Origin: Robiginitomaculum sp.
Lineage (GTDB): Bacteria; Pseudomonadota; Alphaproteobacteria; Caulobacterales; Maricaulaceae
Direction: 5' to 3'
Assembly: GCA_021647375.1 (NCBI GenBank)
Contig: JAKIUV010000003.1
Coordinates: 1 to 64,000, forward strand
DNA length: 64,000 nt
The translations under genes and the position numbers were made by a program. The notes under the pieces were generated by a model. That model saw only the letters and a list, made by a program, of their open reading frames with translations, was not told the DNA's origin and did no database searches. Positions 54,201 to 63,594 of the stretch are shown here, piece after piece; position 1 is the first letter of the stretch; every line of letters starts with the position of its first letter.

Positions 54201-55816
54201 TCAATAGGCGGATTGGTGACTTGGGAAAATTTTTGTCTAAAGAAATGCGACAATGGCCGATATGCATCAGACAATACGGCGAGCGGCGTATCGTCACCCA
54301 TAGAGCCAATGCTTTCTTTGCCTTGCTCGGCCATAGGGGCTAAAATCATATCCAGTTCTTCGCGCGACCGACCACAAGCCAATTGGGCGCGCATTAATGT
54401 ATTACCAGATAGTTTTGGTTCAGGCTCTGGGCCGGATAGTTTTTCGTCCAGTTCAATGGCTTGTTGCAACCATTTATCATAGGGTTTGGCGCTTGCCAGA
54501 TTATTGATGATTTGATCGGAATCGAAAAACTCGCCCACGTTCAAATCGACCGCGATGAGCCGTCCCGGCTTAATCGCGCCCTTGGATATTATGCTGCTCT
54601 CATCCAATGGACAAATGCCTGTCTCGGAGCCAACCGCCAAAATACCGTCGTCAGTAACGGCGTACCGCAAAGGCCGCAGACCACTTCTATCAAGCCCGGC
54701 CATAACCCAATCACCATCATAACCGACCAAAGCGGCAGGGCCGTCCCATGGCTCCATGACCGCATTACAATATTCATAAAATGCCCGCCAGTTTTCCGGC
54801 ATAAGCTCGGTACGTTTTGAATAGGCCTCGGGAACCAGCAAAATCTTTGCGAGCGGCACTGTGCGCCCTGCCCGCACCAAAAGTTCGAACACGGCGTCGA
54901 GGGCAGCTGAGTCGGATGAGCCTTTTTGAATGACAGGTTTGACATCTTCAGCCCGCGCCCCAAAGGCGGAGGACGCCATTTTTATCTCGTGGCTTTTCAT
55001 AAAATTAGTGTTGGCGCGCACCGTGTTAATCTCGCCATTATGGGCAATCATGCGGTAAGGATGGGCAAGCCACCATTGGGGGAAGGTATTGGTGGAATAA
55101 CGCTGGTGGAACAGAGCTGCGCGGGATGTGAACAATTCGTGTTTAAGATCTGGGTAAAATGCATCAATTTGCTCGGCCAAAAACATGCCTTTATAAGTGA
55201 TGACCCGGCCTGATAATGAACATACATAAAACCCCGGAAGTGCGGCGGCGATAGCGCGTTTTTCAATACGGCGGCGGACAATATAAAGCTCGCGCTCCAA
55301 TTTAGCGGCGTCCCAGGATTTAGGCGGGCGGAACATAACTTGTTCAATAGCGGGGCGGGTAGCGGCAGCTTTGTCGCCGATAATACTGACATCAATGGGC
55401 ACTTGCCGCCAGCCATACATATAGCACCCGGCGCGTAATAATTCAGACTCGACAATTGTCCGGGCTTGGTCTTGGGCGGAAAAATCCGTGCGCGGTAGGA
55501 AGATCATCCCAACGGCGACGATAGCTTTTTTGGCTTTATGGCCTGTGCGGGCGACTTGGCGTCTGAAAAATTCTTGCGGGATGTCGAGCATGATCCCGGC
55601 TCCGTCTCCGGTTTTCCCGTCGGCATCCACCGCGCCCCGGTGCCAGACATTTTTGAGGGATTTTATCGCCAGCTCGACGATTTCGCGCCTTGGCTTACCG
55701 TCAATACTAGCCACCAAACCAACCCCGCAGGCATCGTGTTCATCAGCAGGATTATAAGCGTTCGCACCAATAAGACGGTCGCGACTTTGTTCGTATATGT
55801 GTTTCCAGTTTTGCAT
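51293..55816 (-). CDS. gltB: Glutamate synthase (NADPH) large subunit
   Basis: 1507 residues, the expected size. The N-terminal glutaminase domain has the catalytic Cys in HDACGVG near residue 30, so a short propeptide is removed. The FMN/synthase domain has GHNGGTGASP and the 3Fe-4S cluster cysteines in CLMVRQCHSNTCPVGV. The C-terminal part is the GXGXG helix with NSGANAVVEGCG. It makes two glutamates from glutamine and 2-oxoglutarate with GltD. It follows gltD by 3 bases. Confidence 0.98.
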   Translation of the reverse strand: MQNWKHIYEQSRDRLIGANAYNPADEHDACGVGLVASIDGKPRREIVELAIKSLKNVWHRGAVDADGKTGDGAGIMLDIPQEFFRRQVARTGHKAKKAIVAVGMIFLPRTDFSAQDQARTIVESELLRAGCYMYGWRQVPIDVSIIGDKAAATRPAIEQVMFRPPKSWDAAKLERELYIVRRRIEKRAIAAALPGFYVCSLSGRVITYKGMFLAEQIDAFYPDLKHELFTSRAALFHQRYSTNTFPQWWLAHPYRMIAHNGEINTVRANTNFMKSHEIKMASSAFGARAEDVKPVIQKGSSDSAALDAVFELLVRAGRTVPLAKILLVPEAYSKRTELMPENWRAFYEYCNAVMEPWDGPAALVGYDGDWVMAGLDRSGLRPLRYAVTDDGILAVGSETGICPLDESSIISKGAIKPGRLIAVDLNVGEFFDSDQIINNLASAKPYDKWLQQAIELDEKLSGPEPEPKLSGNTLMRAQLACGRSREELDMILAPMAEQGKESIGSMGDDTPLAVLSDAYRPLSHFFRQKFSQVTNPPIDPLRETRVMGLKTRFRNLRNILADDPEEFSGQTDEMYVLESPVLTNAMYAKYRGIIGDNVAVLDCTFAPPKRGAHHGSALKALLRRIKKQAEKAVRAGIENIVLSDETFGVDNISAPIILCVGGVHAHLVKQGLRSDCSLIVRSAECLDTHYFAVLIGAGATVVNAYLTQDMLAELVAKGTIKADINTALANYKTSIDNGLLKIISKSGISVISSYRGGNNFEALGLSRSLVDEHFPGMTSRISGIGLAGLEQKIVEQHKCAYAPEKPYLPIGGFYRKRAGSERHAYGADMINMLQSAVRTSDYQAYKKFAALVNGQSPIQIRDLLDFNPLGKPVPIEQVENVNEIRRRFLTQAMSLGALSPEAHGTLNIAMNRIGARSVSGEGGEDPARYKTLPNGDNANSEIKQIASGRFGVTAEYLNNCKEIEIKVAQGAKPGEGGQLPGFKVTEMIAKLRHATPGVTLISPPPHHDIYSIEDLAQLIYDLKQINPRARVCVKLVASSGVGTIAAGVAKAKADTILIAGHNGGTGASPNTSLKFAGVPWELGLSEVHQILSLNGLRDKITLRTDGGLKTGRDIVIAAMLGAEEYGVGTLSLVAMGCLMVRQCHSNTCPVGVCTQDESLRDKFTGTPEHVINLMTFMAEEVREILASLGVTSLAEIIGRADLLSQVSRGATHLDDLDLNAVLTRIDIRPVVDSRTGRTEIPDALDMQILKDGKQLFERGKKTELVYTVRNTDRAVGTRSSSEIYQSFGVGGLPDGQLTIRLRGSAGQSLGAFAMKGLRLIVDGDANDYVGKGLSGAEIFLAPQGGSQIDAHTSTIIGNTCLYGATSGALFAAGRAGERFAVRNSGANAVVEGCGNNGLEYMTGGTVVILGSIGDNFGAGMTGGMAFVYDPDRTFEKAVNPDSVIWQGFDSTYWEEKCKALIAAHVKNTGSEFANVLLRDWEIERDNFVQVVPKEMLERLEHPLKDVA

Positions 55817-55819
55817 GTG

Positions 55820-57238
55820 TTACTCCGCCGCTCTCTCAGCCAGTTGATTTTCCAGATATTGGTGCATGGCCGCCGCCGCGTCCCGGCCTTCGCGTATGGC
55901 CCAAACCACTAGGCTCGCCCCGCGCACAATATCGCCCGCCGCATAGACGCCCGGCACATTGGTCTCAAATTTTGTCGGATGGGTTTTTAGTGTGCCCCAG
56001 TCCGTAAGTTTGAAATCCGGGCTTATTTCGTGCATGTCTTCGGGGGTGAAGCCGAGAGCCTGAATAACCATGTCGGCTTTGACATCAAATTCGGATCCCT
56101 TTATCGGGGTCACAGTTTGGCGCCCGGATTGGTCAGGCAGGCCAAGCCGCATCCGCGTAGCACGTACTTTGGTCACTTGGCCATCTTTGTCATGTATAGA
56201 TTGGGGTGCCGCTAGCCATTCAAAGGTCACGCCTTCGTCCATAGCGTTCCGCGTTTCGCGGGCACTGCCGGGCATATTGGCTTGGTCGCGGCGGTACAGA
56301 CAGGTAACGGATTTGGCTTTTTGCCGCACGGCGGTGCGCACACAATCCATAGCCGTATCACCGCCGCCAATGACCACGACATGTTTATCCGCAGCGGTTA
56401 CATTTTCGATTTTATCCCCAAGCCCGAGCTTGTTGGAACTGGTGAGATAGGGCAGAGCTTCTATGACACCATCACTGCCACAGCCCGGCACTTGCAAAGC
56501 GCGGGATTTATACACACCCGTGGCCACCAAAATAGCCGCATGTTTTTTACGCAGATCATCAAAGCTTATATCCGTACCGATACTGGTGCCTAAGACGAAC
56601 TCCACGCCGCCGTCCACGAGATGGTCCAAGCGCCTTTGCACGATTTTTTTGTCCAGCTTAAAGTTGGGGATACCGTACATAAGAAGCCCGCCCGCCCGGT
56701 CATGACGGTCATAAATACTCACCTGCCAGCCCTGTTCGCGCAGGGCTTCTGCTGCCGCTAGCCCGGCGGGACCCGACCCAATAATGCCGACGGACAAGGC
56801 GCGTTCGGTGCCTGGTTTAATGGCCGCAACCCAGCCGTTTTCCCAGGCATTATCGGTTAGGGTTTTCTCGATAGCGCCAATGGTGACCGCACCGTGGCCT
56901 GATTTTTCTATGACACACGCACCCTCGCACAAGCGGTCTTGGGGGCAGATGCGCCCGCAAATTTCCGGCATGGAATTGGTCTGGGCGGAAAGCTGATAAG
57001 CTTCCTCCAACCGGCCTTCAGCGCTGAGATAGAGCCAGTCGGGGATATTGTTTTGCAAGGGGCAGCCCGATTGGCAAAACGGTACCCCGCACTGGGAACA
57101 GCGAGAGGATTGCTCGGCGGCTTTTTCGCGGATATAATCGGCATAGATTTCGCCGAAGTCTTCGGCGCGGACTTTTGCATCCCGCTTGGCTGGCATTTCT
57201 CCGTCTATTGATATGAATTTTAGCATAGTGTCGGTCAT
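55820..57238 (-). CDS. gltD: Glutamate synthase (NADPH) small subunit
   Basis: 472 residues. Two cysteine groups for 4Fe-4S clusters (CSQCGVPFCQSGCP, CPQDRLCEGAC) precede the FAD site IGSGPAGLAAAE and the NADPH site VIGGGDTAMDC. It feeds electrons from NADPH to GltB. It sits 1 base after ilvA and 3 bases before gltB, so nitrogen assimilation is tied to the leucine/isoleucine operon. Confidence 0.97.
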   Translation of the reverse strand: MTDTMLKFISIDGEMPAKRDAKVRAEDFGEIYADYIREKAAEQSSRCSQCGVPFCQSGCPLQNNIPDWLYLSAEGRLEEAYQLSAQTNSMPEICGRICPQDRLCEGACVIEKSGHGAVTIGAIEKTLTDNAWENGWVAAIKPGTERALSVGIIGSGPAGLAAAEALREQGWQVSIYDRHDRAGGLLMYGIPNFKLDKKIVQRRLDHLVDGGVEFVLGTSIGTDISFDDLRKKHAAILVATGVYKSRALQVPGCGSDGVIEALPYLTSSNKLGLGDKIENVTAADKHVVVIGGGDTAMDCVRTAVRQKAKSVTCLYRRDQANMPGSARETRNAMDEGVTFEWLAAPQSIHDKDGQVTKVRATRMRLGLPDQSGRQTVTPIKGSEFDVKADMVIQALGFTPEDMHEISPDFKLTDWGTLKTHPTKFETNVPGVYAAGDIVRGASLVVWAIREGRDAAAAMHQYLENQLAERAAE

Positions 57239-57239
57239 A

Positions 57240-58733
57240 TTAGGCTTTCAAAAACATTTGGTAGGCGGGGTTATCGGTCTCGTTGCGCAGGGTGAAACCG
57301 GTATTTTGCAGGCTGGTGAGGAGGGCGTCCTCGTCATTATTCGGGGTCTGGAAACCGCACAAAACCTGACCGCTGGACGCGCCGTGATTGCGGTAATGAA
57401 ACAAAGAAATATTCCAGCGCCCGTCCAGCGCAATGAGAAAATCCCGCAAGGCTCCAGGGCGTTCCGGGAACTCGAAGCTATAAATATGCTCGGATACGCG
57501 CGCCGATGTGACGCCGCCGACCATGTGACGGAGATGCTCTTTGGCGAGACGGTTATGGGACAAGTCCGTAACCTCCATACCCGCCGCCCGGATATTATCC
57601 ATGACAAGTGCGCCTTGCTCTGGTGTCTTGATTTTGATGCCCACTAACACATTGGCTGTGGCTTGGTCGGCATAGCGGTAATTAAACTCGCTAACTGCAT
57701 GGTCGCCCAGTGCCTCACAAAATTTCAGGAACGACCCCGGTTTTTCAGGCAGGGTAGCGCTGAACAAAATTTCCTGCCCCGCGCCCAATTCCGCCCGTTC
57801 CACCATATGGCCGATACGGTCAAAATTGACATTGGCGCCAGAGACTATAGCCACACAAGCGCCGCCCGGTTTATTTTTATCCTTTAACAGACCAGCCAAA
57901 GCCAAAGCGCCAGCAGGTTCGACAACTGTGCGGGTTTTCTCAAAAATAATTTTCACGGCGGCGCAAATTTCGTCACTACTGACCAATACGCTTTCGGGTT
58001 TTATTTGCTGGGCGAGGGCGAATGTTGTATCGCCAATCCGTTTAACCGCGACCCCGTCGGCAAAGCCGTCCACCGTGTCCAGATTGGTTGGTTTGCCCGC
58101 TTCAAGAGATGTTTTTAGGGTTGCCGCGCCTTCGGGTTCCACCGCAATAATTTTTGTCTGCGGGCTGTGGGCGCGCAAATATGCCCCCATGCCCGCCAGT
58201 AATCCACCGCCGCCAACACCGATATAAACGGCGGCAGGGTGTGGCGATTGTGCCAGGATTTCTTTGGCGACACTGCCTTGCCCGGCGATAACATCTGGGT
58301 CGTCAAAGGCGTGAATAAATATGGCTCCGGTCTTTGCGGCAAAGCCTTTCGCGGCGGTGTAGGCGGCGTCATAATTATCCCCGACCAAACGGATGTCCCC
58401 CCCCAGCGCCGTGACAGCTTCGGTTTTAATATCCGGCGTGGTGACGGGCATGAAAATGGTGGATTTTACCTGTGCATCACTGGCCGCAAGCGCCACACCC
58501 TGGGCATGATTGCCCGCACTGGCGCAGACCACGCCGCGTTTTTTTTCTGCGTCCGATAGTTTAAATATCCGGTTGGCCGCACCCCTGATTTTAAATGAAA
58601 ACACATCTTGCTGATCTTCGCGCTTTAGCCAAATATCATCACCAATATCTTGTAAATGCGTGCGCTTGGCCAAGGGGTAAACCATGGCCGCATCAACCCT
58701 GTTGGCGATATTATCCAGATTAGGTGCTGACAT
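57240..58733 (-). CDS. ilvA: Biosynthetic threonine ammonia-lyase (IlvA)
   Basis: 497 residues. PLP Lys in SFKIRGAANRIF; ASAGNHAQGVA and GVGGGGLLAGM form the phosphate and glycine loops. The last 160 residues hold two ACT-like regulatory domains (LPEKPGSFLKFCEALG; FPERPGALRDFLIAL), the feature of the feedback-inhibited biosynthetic enzyme. It makes 2-oxobutanoate from threonine for isoleucine. It overlaps leuB by 14 bases. Confidence 0.95.
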   Translation of the reverse strand: MSAPNLDNIANRVDAAMVYPLAKRTHLQDIGDDIWLKREDQQDVFSFKIRGAANRIFKLSDAEKKRGVVCASAGNHAQGVALAASDAQVKSTIFMPVTTPDIKTEAVTALGGDIRLVGDNYDAAYTAAKGFAAKTGAIFIHAFDDPDVIAGQGSVAKEILAQSPHPAAVYIGVGGGGLLAGMGAYLRAHSPQTKIIAVEPEGAATLKTSLEAGKPTNLDTVDGFADGVAVKRIGDTTFALAQQIKPESVLVSSDEICAAVKIIFEKTRTVVEPAGALALAGLLKDKNKPGGACVAIVSGANVNFDRIGHMVERAELGAGQEILFSATLPEKPGSFLKFCEALGDHAVSEFNYRYADQATANVLVGIKIKTPEQGALVMDNIRAAGMEVTDLSHNRLAKEHLRHMVGGVTSARVSEHIYSFEFPERPGALRDFLIALDGRWNISLFHYRNHGASSGQVLCGFQTPNNDEDALLTSLQNTGFTLRNETDNPAYQMFLKA

Positions 58734-59772
58734 TTTGTGCGACCCACTCTCCTACTTGTTTTGTTGAAAGACTGCCGCCCAAATCCCCCGTCACTTGACC
58801 CGCATCCAAGGCTTGTTCTACGGCTTTCTCAATTGCTAGCGCTTCGGCGTCCAGCCCAAAACTGGTACGCAGCATCCATGCGGCGGATAAAATCATAGCG
58901 ATGGGATTGGCCTTGCCTTGGCCTGCAATATCCGGCGCACTGCCGTGGATAGGCTCGTACATTCCCGTAGTCCCAGCGCCTAAACTGGCCGACGGAATAA
59001 CGCCCATAGAGCCGCACAGCATAGACGCCTCATCGGTTAATATATCCCCGAACATGTTCTCGGTCAGGATGACATCAAAGTCCCGTGGGCGGGTCAACAT
59101 ATGCATAGCCATAGCATCGACGAGAGTGTGTTCCAGTTCAATATCAGGATAATCTTTAGCGACCTCAATCACCACTTCGCGCCACAGACGAGACGTCTCC
59201 AATACATTCGATTTATCCACCGATGTCACTTTGCCGCGCCTTGTCTTGGCGAGGTCAAAGGCGCGCCGCGTAATGCGCTCTATTTCCATTTCGCTATAGC
59301 GGCAGACATCATATGCGCCCAAATTATCCCGGCCTTTATCGCCGAAATAAATCCCGCCCGTCAGCTCGCGCACCACGACAAAATCAACACCCTCCAGATA
59401 TTCTGGTTTGAGGGGGGAGCTTGCGATTAAAGATGCAAAGGGTTTGGCAGGACGCACATTGGCGAACAGTTCCAGTTTTTTGCGCAAGATCAAAAGCCCG
59501 CCAAGCTCCGGCCTGTCAGAACCTTTAAGGTGATCCCACCGTGGCCCGCCGACTGCACCCAGCAAAATGGCACCAGTACGCTTGGCCGAAGCCAAAGTTT
59601 CGTCCGGCAAAGGTGTACCGCGTTCGTCAATAGCCGCCCCACCAATAAGATGCTCTTCAATGTCCAGTGTATGCCCAAATGCGTTAGCGGTGGCGTTTAA
59701 GACAATAAGAGAAGTCAAACCAACTTCCGGCCCAATGCCGTCACCGGGGAGATATGTGAAATTTATGTTCAT
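58720..59772 (-). CDS. leuB: 3-isopropylmalate dehydrogenase
   Basis: 350 residues. LPGDGIGPEV at the start, LLGAVGGPRWD, the substrate-binding RELTGGIYFGDKG and the NAD-binding PIHGSAPDIAGQGKANP are all present. It oxidises and decarboxylates 3-isopropylmalate in leucine synthesis. It overlaps leuD by 4 bases upstream and ilvA by 14 downstream. Confidence 0.97.
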   Translation of the reverse strand: MNINFTYLPGDGIGPEVGLTSLIVLNATANAFGHTLDIEEHLIGGAAIDERGTPLPDETLASAKRTGAILLGAVGGPRWDHLKGSDRPELGGLLILRKKLELFANVRPAKPFASLIASSPLKPEYLEGVDFVVVRELTGGIYFGDKGRDNLGAYDVCRYSEMEIERITRRAFDLAKTRRGKVTSVDKSNVLETSRLWREVVIEVAKDYPDIELEHTLVDAMAMHMLTRPRDFDVILTENMFGDILTDEASMLCGSMGVIPSASLGAGTTGMYEPIHGSAPDIAGQGKANPIAMILSAAWMLRTSFGLDAEALAIEKAVEQALDAGQVTGDLGGSLSTKQVGEWVAQNVST

Positions 59773-60347
59773 TGTGCCGCCTCATACTCTGTAATCGCAT
59801 CATCTTGCCCCAACAAATAATCCAACTCGTCCTGCCCCTGTAATAAGCACAAGCGCGAAAACGGATCGATTTTAAACGGATATGTGCCGCCGTTCTTGGG
59901 CAAGCGGACTTCGCAAGCCTCCAAATCAATGGTCACGTCTTCGCCCGGATGGTCGAGTAGCCACTCATGGGCGGACTTTTCTATGACGATGGGGAGAAAA
60001 CCATTTTTGAGGGCATTGGCATGAAAAATATCGGCAATTTCTGAACTGATGACCGCGCGAAATCCGTAATCCATGAGCGCCCACGGTGCATGTTCGCGCG
60101 AGGAGCCACAGCCGAAATTATGTCCTGCCACCAATATCTGCGCCGCTTTGGCGGTATCCGAATTTAGTGGATGGTCGTTTTCCTTGCCGTTCTCGTCATA
60201 GCGCCAATCATTAAATGCCAATTTGCCCAGGCCTTCGCGCGAGGTCATGGTCAAGAACCGCGCCGGAATTACTTGGTCTGTGTCGATGTTTTCCATACGC
60301 AGAACCAGAGTTTCAGAGGTCAGAGTTTTGAAAGGAGGGAAGCTCAT
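59769..60347 (-). CDS. leuD: 3-isopropylmalate dehydratase small subunit
   Basis: 192 residues. The swivel-domain signature NIDTDQVIPARFL and the GHNFGCGSSREHAPWAL box are present. With LeuC it isomerises 2- to 3-isopropylmalate. The ATG shares TAATG with the leuC stop, with AAGGAG inside the leuC tail. Confidence 0.97.
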   Translation of the reverse strand: MSFPPFKTLTSETLVLRMENIDTDQVIPARFLTMTSREGLGKLAFNDWRYDENGKENDHPLNSDTAKAAQILVAGHNFGCGSSREHAPWALMDYGFRAVISSEIADIFHANALKNGFLPIVIEKSAHEWLLDHPGEDVTIDLEACEVRLPKNGGTYPFKIDPFSRLCLLQGQDELDYLLGQDDAITEYEAAQ

Positions 60348-61717
60348 TATATACTCCTTAATAATGTTTGGGCATCTGTAATCACGCCCGTAACCGCACT
60401 GGCCGCTGCCGTGGCGGGAGAGGCTAGGACGGTGCGCACGCCGGGGCCTTGGCGGCCTTCGAAATTGCGGTTGGAAGTGGAGACGATGAGGTCGCCCGGC
60501 TTGCCAATATCACCGTTCATGCCAATACACATAGAGCAGCCCGGTTCGCGCCACTGCGCCCCTGCGGCCAAGAATGTTTCGTGCAGACCCTCGGCTTCGG
60601 CCTGTATTTTGACCTGCTCAGACCCTGGTACGAAAACGGCGGTGACACTGTCCGCCACGGATTTGCCCTCAAGAATTTTCGCGGCGACGCGGAAATCCTC
60701 TATGCGGGAATTGGTGCATGAACCGATAAACACCGTATCAACTTTGGTGCCCGCAATTGCTGTCCCTGCCTGCATATCCATATAGGCATTATCTTCGGGC
60801 ACCAATCCGTCAATGGGCATAGCCATGCCGGGGTGGGTGCCATAAGTGACCATGGGTTTGATGTCAGCTGCGTCCAAGCGCACTTCTTTGTCATAAGTAC
60901 AGCCCGCATCTGAAGCCAGAGATAGCCAATCCGCCGCCGCCTTATCAAAGTCGGCAGGTGCCATGACTTTGCCCTCAAAATATGCGACAGTTGTTGCGTC
61001 AGGAGCAATCATGCCCGCCCGTGCGCCTGCTTCGATGGACATATTGCACACGGTCATGCGCGCGCTCATATCCATGTCTTCAAAACATTGCCCTCTATAT
61101 TCAATCACATGTCCGGTGCCGCCGCCGACCCCGACTTTGGCAATGATGGCAAGGATAACATCTTTGGCCGAAACCCCGTCAGCTAGTTCACCGTCCACCC
61201 AAATACACATGGATTTTGGCTTGCGCATCAAAATACACTGGTTCGCCAAGACATGCCCGACTTGTGTCGTGCCGATGCCGAACGCCAATGCCCCAAATGC
61301 GCCGTGGGTGGCAGTGTGGCTATCGCCGCAGACAATGGTTTTGCCCGGCCATGTAGCGCCAAGCTCCGGCCCCATAACATGGACGATCCCCCGATAAGGA
61401 CTATCCCAGCCGTGGGTAGTGATGCCGTGTTCAGCCGTGTTGGCCAAGAGCATCTCGACCTGCTTTTCCGCCTGCGCACTCACATAAGGGCGCGAGCCGT
61501 CTTTGTTCACAAGCGTCGGCGTCGAGTGGTCAATAGTCGCCAAGGTTAGGTCTGGCCTGCGCACCTTTAGCCCGCGCTCCCTAAGCACCGTAAATGCTTG
61601 CGGCGTCGTCACCTCGTGGATGAGGTGCAGATCAATAAACACAGTCGCAGGCCGTTCGCGCGTCTCTAGCGCAACAACATGCCGTTCCCAGACTTTATCA
61701 AACAGTGATTTAGGCAT
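60347..61717 (-). CDS. leuC: 3-isopropylmalate dehydratase large subunit
   Basis: 456 residues of the aconitase family. Cluster-binding cysteines occur in [10 protein letters not shown] and [22 protein letters not shown] and the [20 protein letters not shown] box are typical. It carries the 4Fe-4S cluster and acts with LeuD. It heads the tight group leuC-leuD-leuB-ilvA-gltD-gltB; the repeat upstream separates it from leuA. Confidence 0.97.
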   Translation of the reverse strand: MPKSLFDKVWERHVVALETRERPATVFIDLHLIHEVTTPQAFTVLRERGLKVRRPDLTLATIDHSTPTLVNKDGSRPYVSAQAEKQVEMLLANTAEHGITTHGWDSPYRGIVHVMGPELGATWPGKTIVCGDSHTATHGAFGALAFGIGTTQVGHVLANQCILMRKPKSMCIWVDGELADGVSAKDVILAIIAKVGVGGGTGHVIEYRGQCFEDMDMSARMTVCNMSIEAGARAGMIAPDATTVAYFEGKVMAPADFDKAAADWLSLASDAGCTYDKEVRLDAADIKPMVTYGTHPGMAMPIDGLVPEDNAYMDMQAGTAIAGTKVDTVFIGSCTNSRIEDFRVAAKILEGKSVADSVTAVFVPGSEQVKIQAEAEGLHETFLAAGAQWREPGCSMCIGMNGDIGKPGDLIVSTSNRNFEGRQGPGVRTVLASPATAAASAVTGVITDAQTLLRSI

Positions 61718-61743
61718 AGGTGTTTCCCCCTTTAAATCTCATC

Positions 61744-61890
61744 CTCTCACCGCGCTGTCGCGCACCTCTCCCCATGGTGTTATCACCCTTGGGAGAGGTT
61801 AAGATTGCCTGCCCCTTACAATTTTTTTTGTAATTCACCGCTAGACGCGCCAACGCCTCCTCTCCCATAGGGAGAGGAACAAGGTGAGGA
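61744..61890. repeat. Dispersed palindromic intergenic repeat, diverged copy
   Basis: CCTCTCACC at the left end and GGTGAGGAG at the right end flank CACCTCTCCCC, TTGGGAGAGGT and CTCTCCCATAGGGAGAG. The plan (GGTGAGG ends, purine-rich GGGAGAGG inner arms) is that of the repeats at 21917 and 39403 with changed bases. It fills most of the leuA-leuC gap. A run of T in the middle may allow termination. Confidence 0.65.
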
Positions 61891-61915
61891 GCTTGGATGT
61901 TCAAGTTAATCTCCA

Positions 61916-63481
61916 TCAGTGCTGTGCCGCGATTGGGTGTTGGCTATCGCCTTTGCCGACCCGTTTGGCGCGGCGCTCTATGCGGTTAATCACATCAAGA
62001 TAGGCGCGGGCTGTGGCCAGGATTGTGTCCGTCGATGTGCCGCGCCCGTTATAACTTTCGCCGTTCGCGCTTACTCTTATATCCGCCTCGGCCATGGCGT
62101 CTTCGCCCTCGGTGACACTGCGGGCGGAGAAACTATCCAGATGCAAATTATGCCCAGTTAATTTGTTCATAGCAAGAAGCACCGCATTGACCGGGCCACC
62201 TGCTTTCAAACTCGTGCCTATAGTTCGTCCGTCCTCATGGTTGAGGCACACCGTAGCTTCGGGGTTTTCATTGCCTTGCGATCCTGCGCTCACATAAAGA
62301 CTATCTATTTCCCACGGCCCCGCACCGCCAATAGCTTCACCCAAAATAAGCGCCTCCACATCGGCGTCGAACACTTCTTTCTTTTTATCGGCCAGGGTTT
62401 TGAAATCCACGAACACGGATTGCAATTGGTTGTCCGATAGGGTGAAGCCTAATTTCTCCGCTCGGTGTTTCAGGGCGGCGCGGCCTGAATGCTTGCCCAG
62501 CACCAGATTGTCAGGCTCTAAGCCAATGTCTTCGGGCTTCATAATCTCGTAAGTTTCCCGGTTGGCCAACATGCCGTGTTGGTGAATGCCGCTTTCATGG
62601 GCGAAGGCATTGGCACCGACAATGGCTTTATTGCGCGCCAGCGGATTGCCGGTAATCGACGCCAGCATTTTAGACGCCATGCTAATTTTCTGGGTGTTGA
62701 TACCCGTATCCAGCCCGTAAAAATCGTTTCGGGTGCGCAGCGCCATGGCCACTTCTTCGAGGGCGCAATTCCCTGCCCGCTCACCGATACCGTTGAGGGC
62801 ACACTCAATTTGTCTGGCCCCGCCGCGCACTGCCGCCAGAGAATTGGCAACGGCCAAACCAAGGTCATCATGACAATGGGCCGAGAAAACTGCCCCCGCA
62901 GCGCCGTCTACTTCCGTGGTTAAAAACCGAAACAAATCGGTAATTTCTTCGGGCGTGGTATAGCCAACCGTATCGGGGATATTGATGGTGGTTGCGCCTG
63001 CCGCAATGGCAGCTTCGACCACGGTTTTCAGATAATCCCGCTCGGTGCGGATGGCGTCTTCGCAGGAAAATTCGACATTATCGGTATATTCAAGCGCCAG
63101 CGTAATGCCAGCCACGGCTTTCTCAATCACCTGGTCTTTGGACATTTTTAATTTATATTCCCGGTGCAGGGGCGAGGTAGCGATGAACACATGCAGGCGG
63201 GATTTTTTGGCTGGCGCTATGGCGTCTCCCGCCGCACGAATGTCGCCCGGATTACACCGCGCTAGCGAGCAAATTGTCGTGCCCGTAATTTCCCGCGCAA
63301 TGGTCTGCACGGCCTCAAAATCACCGGGCGATGCCACGGCAAATCCGGCTTCGATAATATCCACCCCAAGCTCAGAGAGCGCCCGCGCCATGCGCAGTTT
63401 CTGCCCCCCGTCCATAGAGAAGCCCGGCGCTTGTTCGCCGTCGCGTAAGGTTGTGTCGAAGATTTTTATTTTATTGGTCAT
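61916..63481 (-). CDS. leuA: 2-isopropylmalate synthase
   Basis: 521 residues. The catalytic start FDTTLRDGEQAPGFSM, the metal-binding SAHCHDDLGLAVANS and the NGIGERAGN box are present. The C-terminal domain (about 390-521) is the leucine-binding regulatory part (ESYNGRGTSTDTILATARAYL). It commits acetyl-CoA and 2-oxoisovalerate to leucine and is usually feedback-inhibited. It is transcribed towards leuC with a 198-base gap, so it may have its own transcript. Confidence 0.97.
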   Translation of the reverse strand: MTNKIKIFDTTLRDGEQAPGFSMDGGQKLRMARALSELGVDIIEAGFAVASPGDFEAVQTIAREITGTTICSLARCNPGDIRAAGDAIAPAKKSRLHVFIATSPLHREYKLKMSKDQVIEKAVAGITLALEYTDNVEFSCEDAIRTERDYLKTVVEAAIAAGATTINIPDTVGYTTPEEITDLFRFLTTEVDGAAGAVFSAHCHDDLGLAVANSLAAVRGGARQIECALNGIGERAGNCALEEVAMALRTRNDFYGLDTGINTQKISMASKMLASITGNPLARNKAIVGANAFAHESGIHQHGMLANRETYEIMKPEDIGLEPDNLVLGKHSGRAALKHRAEKLGFTLSDNQLQSVFVDFKTLADKKKEVFDADVEALILGEAIGGAGPWEIDSLYVSAGSQGNENPEATVCLNHEDGRTIGTSLKAGGPVNAVLLAMNKLTGHNLHLDSFSARSVTEGEDAMAEADIRVSANGESYNGRGTSTDTILATARAYLDVINRIERRAKRVGKGDSQHPIAAQH

Positions 63482-63526
63482 TGTCTATACCCATTAGTTT
63501 TTGGATCGCGTTCCGAGCGATAGCGA

Positions 63527-63594
63527 GGCAAGGGCGACCGCCCGTCGGCGCTTATGCGCCGCGCCCGCGCAGGCGTCAGCAAAGCTGACTTGCC
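63527..63594. repeat. Branched palindrome cluster upstream of leuA
   Basis: Outer arms GGCAAG (63527-63532) and CTTGCC (63589-63594) enclose three perfect hairpins: GGGCG-AC-CGCCC (63532-63543), CGGCGC-TTAT-GCGCCG (63546-63561) and GTCAGC-AAA-GCTGAC (63575-63589). It lies between the ACT-domain gene and leuA. It could be a mobile repeat, a terminator or a leader structure for leuA. Confidence 0.7.
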
